A DNA stretch of 64,000 bases from Neisseria weixii (GTDB lineage Bacteria; Pseudomonadota; Gammaproteobacteria; Burkholderiales; Neisseriaceae), in NCBI RefSeq assembly GCF_002327085.1, contig NZ_CP023429.1, positions 1,860,001-1,924,000 on the forward strand, in the 5' to 3' direction. Every line of letters begins with the position of its first letter. Position 1 is the first letter of the stretch. Below, in pieces: positions 1 through 9,816 of this stretch. The notes beneath the pieces were generated by a model. The model was not told where the DNA came from and did no database searches. It worked only from the letters and a program-made list of their open reading frames with translations. The position numbers were made by a program, and so were the translations under genes.

Positions 1-203
1 ATACAGCCATCGCCCACCAACACGCCCAACATACCCACCACGACCATGACGTGCACATTGGTATAGCCCAAACCGGAAATCACGCCGCCGGTAACTAAGG
101 TTACGTCTTCAGGAACAGGCACACCGAAACCGCATGCCAGCAGCACCAAAAAGACGGCGGCATAACCGTATTCAACGAAAAAGGCTTCCAAAAACGCAAA
201 CAT
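1..203 (-). CDS. DedA-family membrane protein, N-terminal part
   Basis: The first 67 codons of a gene that runs off the left edge of the window. The protein begins MFAFLEAFFVEYGYAAVF and continues through a hydrophobic segment into the stretch FGVPVPEDVTLVTGG, typical of the DedA/SNARE-associated family. These are inner-membrane proteins linked to membrane homeostasis and lipid carrier transport. The start is the first ATG that gives this family N-terminus; the frame stays open upstream and no strong ribosome binding site is seen. The family call is fairly secure, the exact substrate is unknown. Confidence 0.8.
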   Translation of the reverse strand, partial: MFAFLEAFFVEYGYAAVFLVLLACGFGVPVPEDVTLVTGGVISGLGYTNVHVMVVVGMLGVLVGDGC

Positions 204-379
204 CGGCAGGTAGTTCTCATCAGTGAAGTAGTTATTCTGGCAGACCGTTTCAGACGGCCTGATATTTGAATGCGGTATAACCGCCTTTTGATTATCGCTA
301 TTCTACCAATAGATAAGGCCGTCTGAAAGCATAACAAGCCGATTTCATCAAATATTCATTAAATTAACCGAACGCAACA

Positions 380-405
380 AAAGGCGGCCCGGGTCAGCCG
401 CCTTT
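380..405 (-). terminator. Terminator of glmM
   Basis: Arms AAAGGCGGC and GCCGCCTTT form a 9-bp perfect stem with an 8-base loop, followed by T residues on the minus strand. It lies 20 bases past the glmM stop. Confidence 0.75.
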
Positions 406-425
406 CACTATTGATTACAATGGAA

Positions 426-1766
426 TTATTTTTTCGCCCCCTGAATTGCTTCAGCGATGCGCTCGGCACCTTTTTTCGCCCAATCGGCTTGCTTGGCTTC
501 CACCATCACACGCACCACAGGCTCGGTACCTGAAGCGCGCAATACCACGCGGCCTTTGCCTTCCAGCTCTTTTTCCACTTCGGCTAATACATCTTTTGAC
601 GCTTCCTGCCAGTTTTGCCCTTTTTGGATGCGCACGTTAATCATGGTTTGTGGAAACGGCTGCCAATCGGCGCACACGGTAGCCAAATCCTGACCCAAAA
701 TGCGCAATGCGGCCAATACCTGCAAGGCCGAAATCAAACCGTCGCCGGTGTTGTGTTTGTCCATGCACAAAATATGGCCGCTGGCCTCGCCGCCTATCAG
801 CCAGCCGCGTTGGTGTAATTGTTCCAACACATAGCGGTCGCCGACTTTGGCACGGCAGAAGTTCACGCCCTGTTCGTTCAAAGCAATTTCCATGGCCATG
901 TTGGTCATCACGGTACCGACCACGCCGCCGATTTCAATGCCTTCGCGCGCGCGGGCTTTGGCGATGACGTAAATCAAGTTGTCGCCGTCGTACACTTTTC
1001 CGTTTTTATCGACCATCATCAGACGGTCGCCATCGCCATCCAAGGCAATGCCGTAGTCGGCTTCATTTTGCAATACCGCGGCTTGCAGGGTTTTAGTGTG
1101 GGTGGCTCCGCATTTTTCATTGATGTTGTAACCATTCGGTTCGGCACCAATAGAAATCACCTTGGCACCCAATTCATGGAACACTTTCGGCGCCACATCG
1201 TAGCCCGCGCCGTTGGCGGTATCGACCACCAATTTCAGGCCGCGCAAATCCAAGCTGGCCGGGAAAGTCGATTTACAAAATTCGATGTAGCGGTCATCGG
1301 CGCCATTAATGCGGCGCGCGCGACCGAGTTTGTCGGATGGCAGGGTTTTCATTTCCTGATCGATTTTGGCTTCGATTTCCAGCTCAATTTCATCAGAAAG
1401 CTTCACGCCGCCTTCGGCAAAGAATTTGATACCGTTGTCGGAATAGACATTGTGCGATGCGGAAATCATCACACCGGCCGACAAACGCAAAGCGCGGGTC
1501 AGATAAGCTACGCCCGGGGTCGGCAGCGGGCCGGTTTGAATCACGTTGACACCGGCCGCGGTGAAGCCGGCAATCAGCGCCGCTTCCAGCATATAGCCGG
1601 AAATACGCGTGTCTTTACCGATTAACACGGTCGGTTTTTGCTCGGCATCATGCTGCACCAGCACCTGACCGGCGGCATAGCCCAGTTTCAACACAAATTC
1701 AGGGGTAATCGGAAATTGCCCCACTTCACCGCGCACACCGTCGGTACCAAAATATTTTTTTGCCAT
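426..1766 (-). CDS. glmM: Phosphoglucosamine mutase
   Basis: Converts glucosamine-6-phosphate to glucosamine-1-phosphate, the step that leads to UDP-GlcNAc for peptidoglycan and lipooligosaccharide. The 446-residue protein starts [13 protein letters not shown]. It carries the active-site loop ISASHN with the phosphorylated serine at position 102 and the metal loop DGDGDR at 243-248, as in all GlmM enzymes. The frame opens seven codons earlier, but the ATG at 1766 has GGAG eight bases upstream and matches the family start. It is downstream of folP on the same strand, the usual neisserial order. The frame is intact. Confidence 0.97.
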   Translation of the reverse strand: MAKKYFGTDGVRGEVGQFPITPEFVLKLGYAAGQVLVQHDAEQKPTVLIGKDTRISGYMLEAALIAGFTAAGVNVIQTGPLPTPGVAYLTRALRLSAGVMISASHNVYSDNGIKFFAEGGVKLSDEIELEIEAKIDQEMKTLPSDKLGRARRINGADDRYIEFCKSTFPASLDLRGLKLVVDTANGAGYDVAPKVFHELGAKVISIGAEPNGYNINEKCGATHTKTLQAAVLQNEADYGIALDGDGDRLMMVDKNGKVYDGDNLIYVIAKARAREGIEIGGVVGTVMTNMAMEIALNEQGVNFCRAKVGDRYVLEQLHQRGWLIGGEASGHILCMDKHNTGDGLISALQVLAALRILGQDLATVCADWQPFPQTMINVRIQKGQNWQEASKDVLAEVEKELEGKGRVVLRASGTEPVVRVMVEAKQADWAKKGAERIAEAIQGAKK

Positions 1767-1853
1767 GGAGGTTGCTCCGTTATTCAAAAGTAAGAAAAAA
1801 TTATAAAAGAGTATAGATGACCCAACAGGCGAAATCTGCCTAACGCGATTAGA

Positions 1854-1900
1854 TGCCGTCTGAAAGGTATAGTTTCATGACCCTTATATTTCAGACGGCC
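1854..1900 (-). terminator. DUS inverted pair after folP
   Basis: GCCGTCTGAAA and its complement TTTCAGACGGC are separated by about 23 bases, just past the folP stop. It is likely both terminator and uptake signal. The left copy reads ATGCCGTCTGAA (the AT dialect), preceded by AG. Confidence 0.55.
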
Positions 1901-1920
1901 TCAAGATATTGATCCATCGC

Positions 1921-2764
1921 TTAAACGCCCAGTGCCTGCCACACTTTCAGCGCATCGCAAGTGGCCTTCACATCATGCACACGGATAATTTGCGCACCGC
2001 GCGCCACCGACGCCAACGCCGCCGCCACGCTGCCGTGAACGCGTTCAGACGGCGTGTTTTCACCGGTCAATTCACCAATCATGCGTTTGCGCGACACACC
2101 AATCAACATCGGCAAACCGGTCGCCTGCATCAGTTCGGGCAAATGGCGTAACAAAGCGATATTGTGCTGCAAGGTTTTGCCGAAACCGAAACCCGGATCG
2201 AGCGTGATGCGTTCGGCGGCAATTCCGGCTTGTGCGCACTCCGCCACGCGTTCATTCAAATAACGCGCCACTTCGCCGGCCACATCTTGATACTGCGGAT
2301 TATCCTGCATGTTTTCCGGCAAGCCCTGCATGTGCATCAGGCAAATACCGATATCGGGATAACGCGCCAACACCTCCACCGCGCCTTCATCAGTCAACGC
2401 AGCCACATCATTGATGATGTCCGCACCGCCTTGCGCCAACGCCTGTTGCATCACCACAGCGCGGCGCGTGTCCAAACTCACCGGCACATTCCATTTGCCG
2501 ATTTCCGCCAACACCGGCTGCACCCGCTGCCACTCTTTTTCGGGCGGAACAAAATCTGCCCCGGGCCGCGTCGATTCGCCGCCGACATCAAGAATATCCG
2601 CCCCGTCTTTCAACAACTGCTCGCATACCGTAAGGCCGTCTGAACATTTTGCGAATAAGTGCCGCCGTCTGAAAACGAATCCGGCGTGAGGTTGACAATC
2701 CCATGATTTTCGGCTCGGCCAAATCAATCTTGAAACGACCTGCCTGCCAGATGGTTTGCGTCAT
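1921..2764 (-). CDS. folP: Dihydropteroate synthase, two frameshifts
   Basis: Condenses the pterin pyrophosphate with p-aminobenzoate in folate synthesis; it is the sulfonamide target. The start is [11 protein letters not shown] at 2764. The family stretch [16 protein letters not shown] is present but split over two frames: a base is missing after ATGGG near 2701, and another near 2629 just before GAGCAGTTGTTG. Downstream the frame is clean, with [13 protein letters not shown] and DPGFGFGKT. Restoring both bases gives 282 codons, the normal length. DUS copies lie inside the N-terminal coding part. An essential gene broken twice within 75 bases suggests sequence error. Confidence 0.9.
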
Positions 2765-2808
2765 GAATCTTCCTTATCTCAAACGGCTACACATAAACAC
2801 GGCATTAT

Positions 2809-2849
2809 AACAGGCCGTCTGAAAGGGTTAAATATTCAGACGGCCTGTT
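2809..2849. terminator. DUS inverted pair between folP and tyrB starts
   Basis: AACAGGCCGTCTGA and TTCAGACGGCCTGTT form a strong stem. It sits between two divergent genes, so it ends neither; it serves as an uptake signal or is left from an older arrangement. Confidence 0.5.
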
Positions 2850-2940
2850 AATAGAATTGTCAACAATCTTGGTTTATGCCAAAATCCGATTCATCAAAAC
2901 CTATCCCCCTTATTTTCTTGAGTGACTCAAAGGAAACATC

Positions 2941-4134
2941 ATGTACCAGCATGTCGAATTCTACCCCGGCGACCCGATTCTGAGTCTGGTCGAAGTGTAT
3001 AACAACGATGCCCGGCCGGGAAAAGTCAATTTAAGTATCGGCATTTATTTTGACGATGAAGGCAAAATGCCGGTGTTGCAATCGGTGCGCCAAGCAGAAG
3101 TGAAACGTGCGGCCAAACCGCGCACCAGCCCTTACCTGCCGATGGAAGGCTTGGCTGCGTATCGTGAAGCGGTGCAGCATTTGTTGTTCGGTAAAGACCA
3201 TGCTGCCGTAAAAGAAAAGCGCATCGCCACCATCCAAACCTTGGGGGGCTCGGGCGCATTGAAAATCGGTGCTGATTTTATCCACCGCTGGTTTCCCGAG
3301 GCGAAAGCCTATGTCAGCGGCCCGACTTGGGAAAACCACAAAAGCATTTTTGAAGGCGCAGGCTTTGAAGTCGGCACTTATCCGTATTACGACCCGGCCA
3401 CCATCGGCGTGAAATTCGATGAAATGGTGGCGTTTTTTGAAACGCTGCCGCCAAACAGCGTGCTGATTCTGCATCCGTGCTGCCAAAACCCGACCGGCGT
3501 GGACATGACCGAAGCGCAATGGGATAAAGTGTTGGATGTGATTCAGGCGCGTGGTTTGATTGCGTTTATGGACATTGCCTATCAAGGCTTCGGCGAAGAT
3601 TTGGACAGTGATGCCTACGCCATCCGCAAAGCTGCCGACATGAGCCTGCCGCTGTTTGTGAGCAATTCATTTTCGAAAAATTTATCGCTTTACGGCGAAC
3701 GCGTTGGTGGTCTGAGCGTAGTTTGCCCGACGCAGGAAGAAGCGGAATTGGTATTCGGCCAATTGAAATTCACCGTGCGCCGCATCTATTCCAGCCCTGC
3801 CGCCCACGGTGCCTATATCGCCGCCGATGTGATGAACACGCCGGAATGGTTTGCACTGTGGCAAAGCGAAGTATACGGCATGCGCGACCGCATCCGTGCC
3901 ATGCGTCAGCGTTTGTATGAGGTGTTGAGCGCAAAAATTCCGGATAAGGATTTCAGCTACTTCATCAAGCAGCGCGGCATGTTCAGCTACACCGGCTTGA
4001 CTGAAGCGCAGGTTACCCGTTTGCGCGAAGAATTCGGCGTGTATCTCTTGGCTTCCGGCCGCATGTGTGTGGCGGGATTGAATCCGAGCAACGTCGAATA
4101 TGTGGCCGATGCCTTTGCCGGAGTATTGAAATAA
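2941..4134 (+). CDS. tyrB: Aromatic amino acid aminotransferase
   Basis: A class I pyridoxal-phosphate transaminase of 397 residues of the AspC/TyrB type, forming tyrosine, phenylalanine and possibly aspartate from 2-oxo acids. The PLP lysine is Lys246 in SNSFSKNLSLYGERVG, and the family stretch HPCCQNPTGVD lies near 178. The ATG at 2941 follows AAAGGAAACATC. It stands alone between divergent folP and tRNA-Arg and ends in a DUS-pair terminator. The choice between tyrB and aspC rests on overall similarity to TyrB; substrate range cannot be read from sequence. Confidence 0.9.
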   Translation: MYQHVEFYPGDPILSLVEVYNNDARPGKVNLSIGIYFDDEGKMPVLQSVRQAEVKRAAKPRTSPYLPMEGLAAYREAVQHLLFGKDHAAVKEKRIATIQTLGGSGALKIGADFIHRWFPEAKAYVSGPTWENHKSIFEGAGFEVGTYPYYDPATIGVKFDEMVAFFETLPPNSVLILHPCCQNPTGVDMTEAQWDKVLDVIQARGLIAFMDIAYQGFGEDLDSDAYAIRKAADMSLPLFVSNSFSKNLSLYGERVGGLSVVCPTQEEAELVFGQLKFTVRRIYSSPAAHGAYIAADVMNTPEWFALWQSEVYGMRDRIRAMRQRLYEVLSAKIPDKDFSYFIKQRGMFSYTGLTEAQVTRLREEFGVYLLASGRMCVAGLNPSNVEYVADAFAGVLK

Positions 4135-4158
4135 GGCGGTAATTTGAAGTAAATCAAA

Positions 4159-4194
4159 AGGCCGTCTGAAAAAACTTCTCTTTTCAGACGGCCT
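4159..4194 (+). terminator. DUS-pair terminator after tyrB
   Basis: AGGCCGTCTGAAAA and TTTTCAGACGGCCT, 8 bases apart, form a stable hairpin 25 bases past the tyrB stop. Confidence 0.75.
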
Positions 4195-4212
4195 CTTACA
4201 TAATAACCTTTT

Positions 4213-4288
4213 TGGCGCACCCGACTGGGATCGAACCAGCGACCTTCAGCTTCGGAAACTGATGCTCTTCCAACTGAGCTACGGGTAC
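4213..4288 (-). tRNA. tRNA-Arg (anticodon CCG)
   Basis: A full 76-base cloverleaf with encoded CCA. The acceptor GTACCCG pairs with CGGGTGC (one T-G wobble). The D arm is GCTC/GAGC, the anticodon arm TCAGT-TTCCGAA-GCTGA gives anticodon CCG, and the T arm holds GGTTCGATCC. It reads CGG codons. Confidence 0.95.
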
Positions 4289-4502
4289 ATAAAACGTAAG
4301 ATTAGCTTAAATTCGGGCATTTGGCAAAATTAATGTGCCAAGTGAATGAAAGGTTACACACGGCAACACAATCCGATCTTTAGAATATTTATATATTACA
4401 AACCCTTAACTCGGATAAAATTTTTATTTTTAAAGTTTTTTGCAGAATTTCGAGCATATAGATTGGAAAGCACCTGTGAATTCAGTATAATCCAGCAAAA
4501 TA

Positions 4503-4522
4503 TTGTTAATTCCGTTTAACAA
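4503..4522. promoter_or_regulatory. Inverted repeat upstream of cytochrome c5
   Basis: TTGTTAA and TTAACAA are a perfect 7-bp inverted repeat with a 6-base spacer, 50 bases before the cytochrome start. It looks like an operator for a dimeric regulator. It does not match the FNR pattern, and the regulator is unknown. Confidence 0.4.
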
Positions 4523-4572
4523 ATCAAATATAACCTTATAGCACAACCTAACCCAACGGCGAGGCCTACCAA

Positions 4573-5421
4573 ATGAAACAACTCAGTAACAGCAAAGCCC
4601 AAGGCTCAGCATTGTTCACCCTTGTGAGCGGTATCGTTATTTTGCTCGCGACCGTATTTTTCTTGATTAAACTGGCAGGCAGCGCATCATTCAGCGATGT
4701 CGACCAAACTACCGAATCAGCTACACAAACCCGTATTCAGCCGACCGGCCAAATTGTTTTAGGCGACGGCATCCCAGTAGGGGAACGCCAAGGCGAAGCT
4801 ATCTTCAATAAAATCTGTATTCAATGTCACGCATCTGACAGCAACGTGCCGAATTCGCCTAAATTAGAAAACAACGCCGAATGGGCACCGCGTATTGCAC
4901 AAGGTTTCGACACCCTGTTCAACCACGCGCTTAACGGTTTCAACGCTATGCCCGCCAAAGGTGGTGCAGCTGACTTGACCGACCAAGAGTTAAAACGCGT
5001 GATCGTATTTATGGCCAACAAATCAGGCGGCTCTTTCCCTAACCCTGATGAAGCCGCTGCCACCGCTCCTGCCGAAGCTGCTGCTTCAGGTGCCGCACCA
5101 GTCGAAGGTGGAGCCGCTACTGCTGCACCTGCAGAAGCCGTCCCTGCCGCTGAAGCCGTTGCACCAGCCACTGCCGGTATTGACGGTAAAGCTGTTTATG
5201 ACGGTTTGTGCATGGCCTGCCACGCTTCAGGCGTAGCCGGTGCCCCTAAAGTCGGTGATGCTGCTGACTGGAAAGAACGTCTGGCCCAAGGTAAAGAAAC
5301 CTTGTACAAACACTCGATTGAAGGCTTTACCGGCAAAAAAGGCATGATGCCCGCTAAAGGTGGTAATCCTTCATTGACCGACGACGAAATCAAAGCTGCT
5401 GTGGATTACATGATTAAATAA
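4573..5421 (+). CDS. cycB: Membrane-anchored di-haem cytochrome c5
   Basis: A 282-residue electron carrier anchored to the inner membrane by one segment at about residues 12-33, with the rest in the periplasm. Two haem c sites are visible, CIQCH at 82-86 and CMACH at 213-217. Each is followed by the cytochrome c5 stretch with NAMPAKGG or MMPAKGG, which supplies the methionine ligand. An Ala/Glu/Pro-rich linker of about 45 residues joins the domains. In Neisseria this protein carries electrons from the bc1 complex to cbb3 oxidase and to AniA, whose gene is also in this window. The gene is monocistronic. The symbol follows neisserial usage. Confidence 0.9.
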   Translation: MKQLSNSKAQGSALFTLVSGIVILLATVFFLIKLAGSASFSDVDQTTESATQTRIQPTGQIVLGDGIPVGERQGEAIFNKICIQCHASDSNVPNSPKLENNAEWAPRIAQGFDTLFNHALNGFNAMPAKGGAADLTDQELKRVIVFMANKSGGSFPNPDEAAATAPAEAAASGAAPVEGGAATAAPAEAVPAAEAVAPATAGIDGKAVYDGLCMACHASGVAGAPKVGDAADWKERLAQGKETLYKHSIEGFTGKKGMMPAKGGNPSLTDDEIKAAVDYMIK

Positions 5422-5440
5422 TTCTGTCATGAATTTGAGT

Positions 5441-5474
5441 ATAAAAATGCACCGTTTACACGGTGCATTTTTAT
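5441..5474 (+). terminator. Terminator of cytochrome c5 gene
   Basis: ATAAAAATGCACCG and CGGTGCATTTTTAT form a perfect 14-bp stem with a 6-base loop, 20 bases past the stop codon. Confidence 0.9.
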
Positions 5475-5520
5475 ATTTTCGCAACTTCATTTGAGTTAAT
5501 TGCGAGTTTTTTTAAAACAT

Positions 5521-5565
5521 GATAAAAAGGCCGTCTGAAAACATATTTTTCAGACGGCCTTTATC
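5521..5565 (-). terminator. DUS-pair terminator of the DAHP-synthase-like gene
   Basis: GGCCGTCTGAAAA and TTTCAGACGGCC within a longer GATAAA/TTTATC stem, 18 bases past the stop at 5583. Confidence 0.75.
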
Positions 5566-5582
5566 TTATCCATACTAAAAAA

Positions 5583-6455
5583 TCAGTCTAAGCTGCTCAC
5601 CACGCCATTGGCACCCGATGCCACTGACAAACGGTATAACACTTCTTGCGGCATATCGCTGTGCCACAAGCCGGTAATATTGGCAATTACCGGAAGATGG
5701 GTCACTTTGCGCACGCGAACAATCGCATCGACATCCAATCGGTAGGTGTGCTCGGGCTCAAAACTCAACGTACCCGCCTCACCCAAGATAATATGATGAT
5801 TACCACGCAAGGCAATGTGTTCGGCAGCTACCAGCCAATCATCAACACGGTGATGCTTGTCTTTACACAGTACCAGCGGCGTATTCAGACGGCCTACTTC
5901 ATCTTGTAAAGCACGATTACTCATCAATTCGCCGCCCAAATACAAAATATCCGCTTGTGCGGCCAAAGCTGATTTGATTTGGCGCACATCACGAATCCGC
6001 ACCAATACCGGCTTACCTGATTCATGAATGTGCTCAATTTCCTGCTGCATAGCAATGATTTGTGCTTTTTCGCTGCTGTTGTCCACATCTGCATACGGCC
6101 TGGCTGACATAAAAAACGGATCAATAAACACTGCATCGGCATCCGCTTTAAACCCTAGCGCAATATCCAACATTTTTTCGCCGCCGAACACCACCCCGCG
6201 AACGCTAATCCGGCTGTCTTGCAGCTGCGCTTCACGACTGATGATTTTCCAATCGTTCAACACCCGAATCGCCCGTTCTACTTCCGGCAGACGCTCCAAT
6301 TCATTCGGATGAAACACGCGTTCATCGCCGACCGCGCCGATAATCGTGCGTTCCTCGCCCTGGGAAACATGTTCCTGCAAACCGCGGCTGCGGATGCATT
6401 CAATGACACGCGCCACCGCCTCAACCGAAGCCTGCTTCTGCATCACAATAATCAT
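5583..6455 (-). CDS. DAHP-synthase-like protein without catalytic residues
   Basis: A 290-residue protein. Residues 1-70 (MIIVMQKQASVEAVARVIE, then GEERTIIGAVGDE) match the ferredoxin-like domain that precedes the barrel in type I-beta 3-deoxy-7-phosphoheptulonate synthases. The rest follows that barrel loosely: VLCKDKHHRVDDWLVAAEHIA and GEAGTLSFEPEHTYRLDVDAIV keep the pattern of the real enzyme. The metal cysteine motif AGPCxxES and the KPRTS substrate loop are missing. The final metal ligands are also lost, because the protein ends at SGANGVVSSLD where the enzyme continues. GGGAG precedes the ATG at 6455. It is probably a non-catalytic paralogue; its role is unknown. Confidence 0.7.
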   Translation of the reverse strand: MIIVMQKQASVEAVARVIECIRSRGLQEHVSQGEERTIIGAVGDERVFHPNELERLPEVERAIRVLNDWKIISREAQLQDSRISVRGVVFGGEKMLDIALGFKADADAVFIDPFFMSARPYADVDNSSEKAQIIAMQQEIEHIHESGKPVLVRIRDVRQIKSALAAQADILYLGGELMSNRALQDEVGRLNTPLVLCKDKHHRVDDWLVAAEHIALRGNHHIILGEAGTLSFEPEHTYRLDVDAIVRVRKVTHLPVIANITGLWHSDMPQEVLYRLSVASGANGVVSSLD

Positions 6456-6612
6456 TTTGTGCTCCCTGCTATTGAGAATCTGATATTAACATAATTCGAC
6501 CTTTCAGACGGCCTAATCGAATAAGTTCCACTACCGCTCATCATACTGCTTTACATTAACCGCATAACCCTTGTGCTATACTACATACCTAATTGTATGT
6601 TTCCCTTTTTCT

Positions 6613-8732
6613 ATGTTGAACCGCTTGCTGAACTCAGGAAAATTCTGGTTGAAAATTGTTTTTTTCAGCCTGCTGGCATCATTTTTGATGTTCGTCAGCC
6701 TATATGCATCGGTTTACCATTTTCTCAGCGCCGATCGCATTCACCAGTTTGCCCAAGAAAGCTTGGGACGAACCGAACGCAGTATCCGCTTCGATAAAAG
6801 CATCACGCGCAATCTGTTTCCGCGCCCAACCATTACCCTAAAAAACCTCATCATCAGCCGACCGCGCAGCACCGATACCGCCATTCATATCAGAGAAATG
6901 AAGATCGGGCTGGCTTGGCAAAGCTTATGGACGGATGGTCCGGTCATCGAAAAATGGGTGGTTTCCGGCGCCGATGCCACCTTGCAGCGTACACAAGACG
7001 GCAAATGGAGCTTGCAGGACATTTGGCAACAGCAAAGCCGTAACGCCAATCTTAACCGACTGATTATTGAAAACAGCTCCTTGCGTTTGCGCCTGATTAA
7101 CGGCGAATACCTGATTGAACAATTCGGCCTCAATACCAAAGCACCCGACTCAGGCACGCGTGAATTCAGCGTCAGCGGTAATTTCAATCACAGCACAATC
7201 CCCGTTTCCTGGCAAGGTTCCGGCTTACTGGAAACCGCACCCAACGGCTGGAAAATCCCCACATTCCACTTGACTGGAGAAGGCCGTCTGAACGATGAAA
7301 CCATTAAAGTCGTCGCCGATAGCGCGCTTACCTGGCTGCCGAAACAAAGCTCTTTGCAGGCGGATAACCTTGCTCTGCGTGCCGACAGCTCTTACCACGA
7401 TTTCCACCTGACCGCGCAAGTGCCGCGCTTGACCTTCAATACCGACCATGTGTTTGTGGACACATTCAACAGCGCATTCACCGCCGGCAGCGAAGCCGAA
7501 CAATGGAGCGGCTCGTTAAAATTGGATAAAGGCAAGCTGCTCGACGGCAAAGCTTTATTGGAAAGCTTCAAACTCAACGCCAACCACCGCACCGCGCAAT
7601 GGCAAACCAATCTTTCCGTTTCCGGGCCTTTGGTTTGGCAAAAAACCGACGGCTTAAAATCAGATGCCCTCCACATTACGACCCTACAGGATACGGTTAA
7701 CCGTGCGCCACGCCCACGCTACATCAGCTTGCTCGACGGTAGCTTCAGCATGACTGATTTACGTCATTGGCAAGGCAAATTCAACGGCTATTTCGACCGC
7801 CAACCCGCTGCGCTCAGCTTCAAATATAGCAATGAAGCCGGCGAAGTGCCTCTGTTTGAAGCCGGACTTGCGTTGCAAAAGCTCTCTCTGTCGCCCTACT
7901 GGGAAGATTTAGAAGCGCAATCGGGCAATATTTATCCCGAATTTCTCAACGACGACAGTCTGCCCAACATCGAAGCGCAAGTTAAAATCAACAACATGAA
8001 TTTTCCAGGTTTAAAGTTGGATAATATCGAAACATTGATTTCAGCCAACCGCCAACACATCGCCTTCACCAATTTCAAAGCCGGTCTATACGGCGGTCAA
8101 ACTGAGGGGGCATCAGCATGGCCAATACCGTACCGACTTCTTACCACTTGCAACAAAACGCGCGAGGCGTGCAAATCCGTCCTTTATTACAGGATTTATT
8201 CGGCTTCCACAGCTTCAGCGGCACCGGCGATGCGGTGATTGATCTGACATCCAAAGGCCAAGACCGCCGCAGCTTATTACAGCTTTTAGATGGCACGCTC
8301 AGCCTGAATGTTTCAAACGGCGCATGGCACGGCCTCGACATGAACAATATTCTGCAAAGCGGTAATATCAAAAAAGATACGGAAAACAACCTGCAAACGC
8401 CTTTTCACCACTTTTCGCTGCACAGCGTGATTGAAAAAGGCGTGAGCCGCCATATTAACACCGAATTATTATCCGACAGCGTGCGCGTCATCAGCAGCGG
8501 TTTCACCAATTTGGAAACGCAGGAATTGTCGGAAGAACTGCTCATCTACAATGCCCGCAATCCCGATTCGCGGCCCGTACCGTTAAAAATCAAAGGATCT
8601 GTGCATAACCCTTCGATTACCTTGGATTACGCGCAATTAACCGATGGTTTGGAAACGCCGCAAGAAAAACAAAAAGCTTTGGAAGATACGTTCCGCGAAC
8701 AATGGAATTGGTTGATGCCAAAGCGCAAATAA
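6613..8732 (+). CDS. AsmA-family protein, one frameshift
   Basis: A large envelope protein with one membrane segment at about residues 11-33 and a long periplasmic beta-rich part. The AsmA family is linked to outer-membrane assembly and lipid transport. Two pieces, to 8238 and from about 8100, join at a G5 run near 8107 (after GGQTE); adding one base gives 707 codons and restores QTEGGISMANTVPTSYH. The C-terminal piece has the usual AsmA end with low-complexity beta repeats. I chose the ATG of MLNRLLNSGKFW at 6613; the frame opens 14 codons earlier and no clear ribosome site decides. A DUS lies inside the coding sequence near 7282. Confidence 0.75.
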
Positions 8733-8788
8733 AGATACACTGAGATAAGAAATAGCCGCGTTGTTTACATACAAGTTGGGAAAAATAA

Positions 8789-8939
8789 GCCTGAAACCTT
8801 TGCAAAACCGCCAGATGTGGATGCAGTTCAAGGCGTAGCGCAGCGAGTGCAGACATAGTCAGATAGATAGGCAAGCGAGCGAGCAGCGCTCAACGCAGAA
8901 ATGTGCCGCAGATGGCGGTTTTGCAAAGGTCTCAGCCTG
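8789..8939. repeat. MITE-like element, copy 1
   Basis: About 150 bases with long near-perfect terminal inverted repeats: GAAACCTTTGCAAAACCGCC on the left, and GAGACCTTTGCAAAACCGCC on the opposite strand at the right. The interior contains AACGCAGAAATGTGCC, shared with the copy at 55032. It codes for nothing. Confidence 0.75.
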
Positions 8940-8965
8940 TAAAACCTTAAAAGGCGTATCAACCT

Positions 8966-9630
8966 TTCAAACCCTTATGCGGCTTAACCGTATTATAAAA
9001 ATTCACAAAACGGCACAACTCCTTTTGCCGGTCTTCCGAATCTTTAAACACAAACTTATCATGCCACATTTCCATTAAGGTACGGATCACCCGTTCCGCT
9101 TTACCGTTCGTCTGCGGTCGGGCAATACGGGCAAACTTTTAACCGATATTGTTTTGCACACAGGCAACCGCAAACGGATGTGACGCATTGCCCCGGTATT
9201 CCATCCCATTATCCGAGTAGGTACACTCAATGGTATACGGACAGCAATCAATCACATCATGCAAAAGGAACTTGGCTGCACCGGCGGCAGTACGGTCAGG
9301 CAAAATGGCCGCATACAGTTCGCGGGAATAGTCATCAATGGCGACAAACAGGTAATCCCTCGGTTCGGTTGCTTTTTGATTCTGCAATAAGGGCAGCCGT
9401 TTGGTGTCGAAATGCACCATTTCGCCGGAGTACGGCTTATTGTAGCGCTTAGCCTGTTTCTTGAGCTTTTCTTCGATGGCTTTTTCAACTTTAGCCAAAC
9501 GTTTCATGCCATATTTGGCTTGTTTGAAACGGTTGTTGGTGCTGTTTTGCGGTGCGGGAAGTTACAGCCGTGCGGCCTTAAGGATACGGTAAATGGTGAC
9601 TCTGCTGACTTGGTATTGCCGGAGAGTATT
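8966..9630 (-). pseudogene. Broken IS481/DDE-type transposase
   Basis: The integrase core is readable on the minus strand: GEMVHFDTKRLPLL, VAIDDYSRELYAA and TYSDNGMEYRG carry the first two acidic residues, and RIARPQTNGKAERVIRT gives the final Glu region. The reading breaks at about 9138 (stop plus frame change) and has an in-frame TAA near 9560 (ILKAARL then stop). The N-terminal helix-turn-helix is reduced to VSRVTIYRILKAARL. The gene cannot make a working transposase. Confidence 0.8.
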
Positions 9631-9674
9631 GCCTTTCAAATAATGTAAACAACACTGGCTTTTCTTAAATCCAT

Positions 9675-9700
9675 GCCGTCTGAAAAAAGTTTCAGACGGC
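9675..9700. terminator. DUS inverted pair before purN
   Basis: GCCGTCTGAAA and TTTCAGACGGC, 4 bases apart. It sits upstream of purN, so it may have ended transcription from the left. Confidence 0.55.
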
Positions 9701-9816
9701 CTTTCCCATATCATTTACAATATTAAATTTAAACTTAACGCCAGTTAAATCAGGCTAAAATGCTTGTCCTCATCTCTCATTGGCTTTAATTTAACCATGT
9801 ACAGAAAGTCTATGTC

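Larger units (their letters stand above)
8761..9652. mobile_element. Remnant insertion element with inverted ends
   Basis: TTGTTTACAT at 8761 and ATGTAAACAA at 9643 are perfect 10-base inverted repeats. They enclose a broken IS481-type transposase on the minus strand and a separate 150-base inverted-repeat element. They may be the ends of the original insertion, but 10 bases is a weak basis; no target duplication was recognised. Confidence 0.4.

Noticed and set aside
819..1625. 268-codon open frame on the plus strand inside glmM
   Set aside because: It is the shadow of a well-conserved minus-strand gene; codon pattern and family matches favour glmM.
5583..6455. Functional aroG/aroF DAHP synthase
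   Set aside because: Key metal and substrate residues are missing and the protein stops before the last metal ligands.
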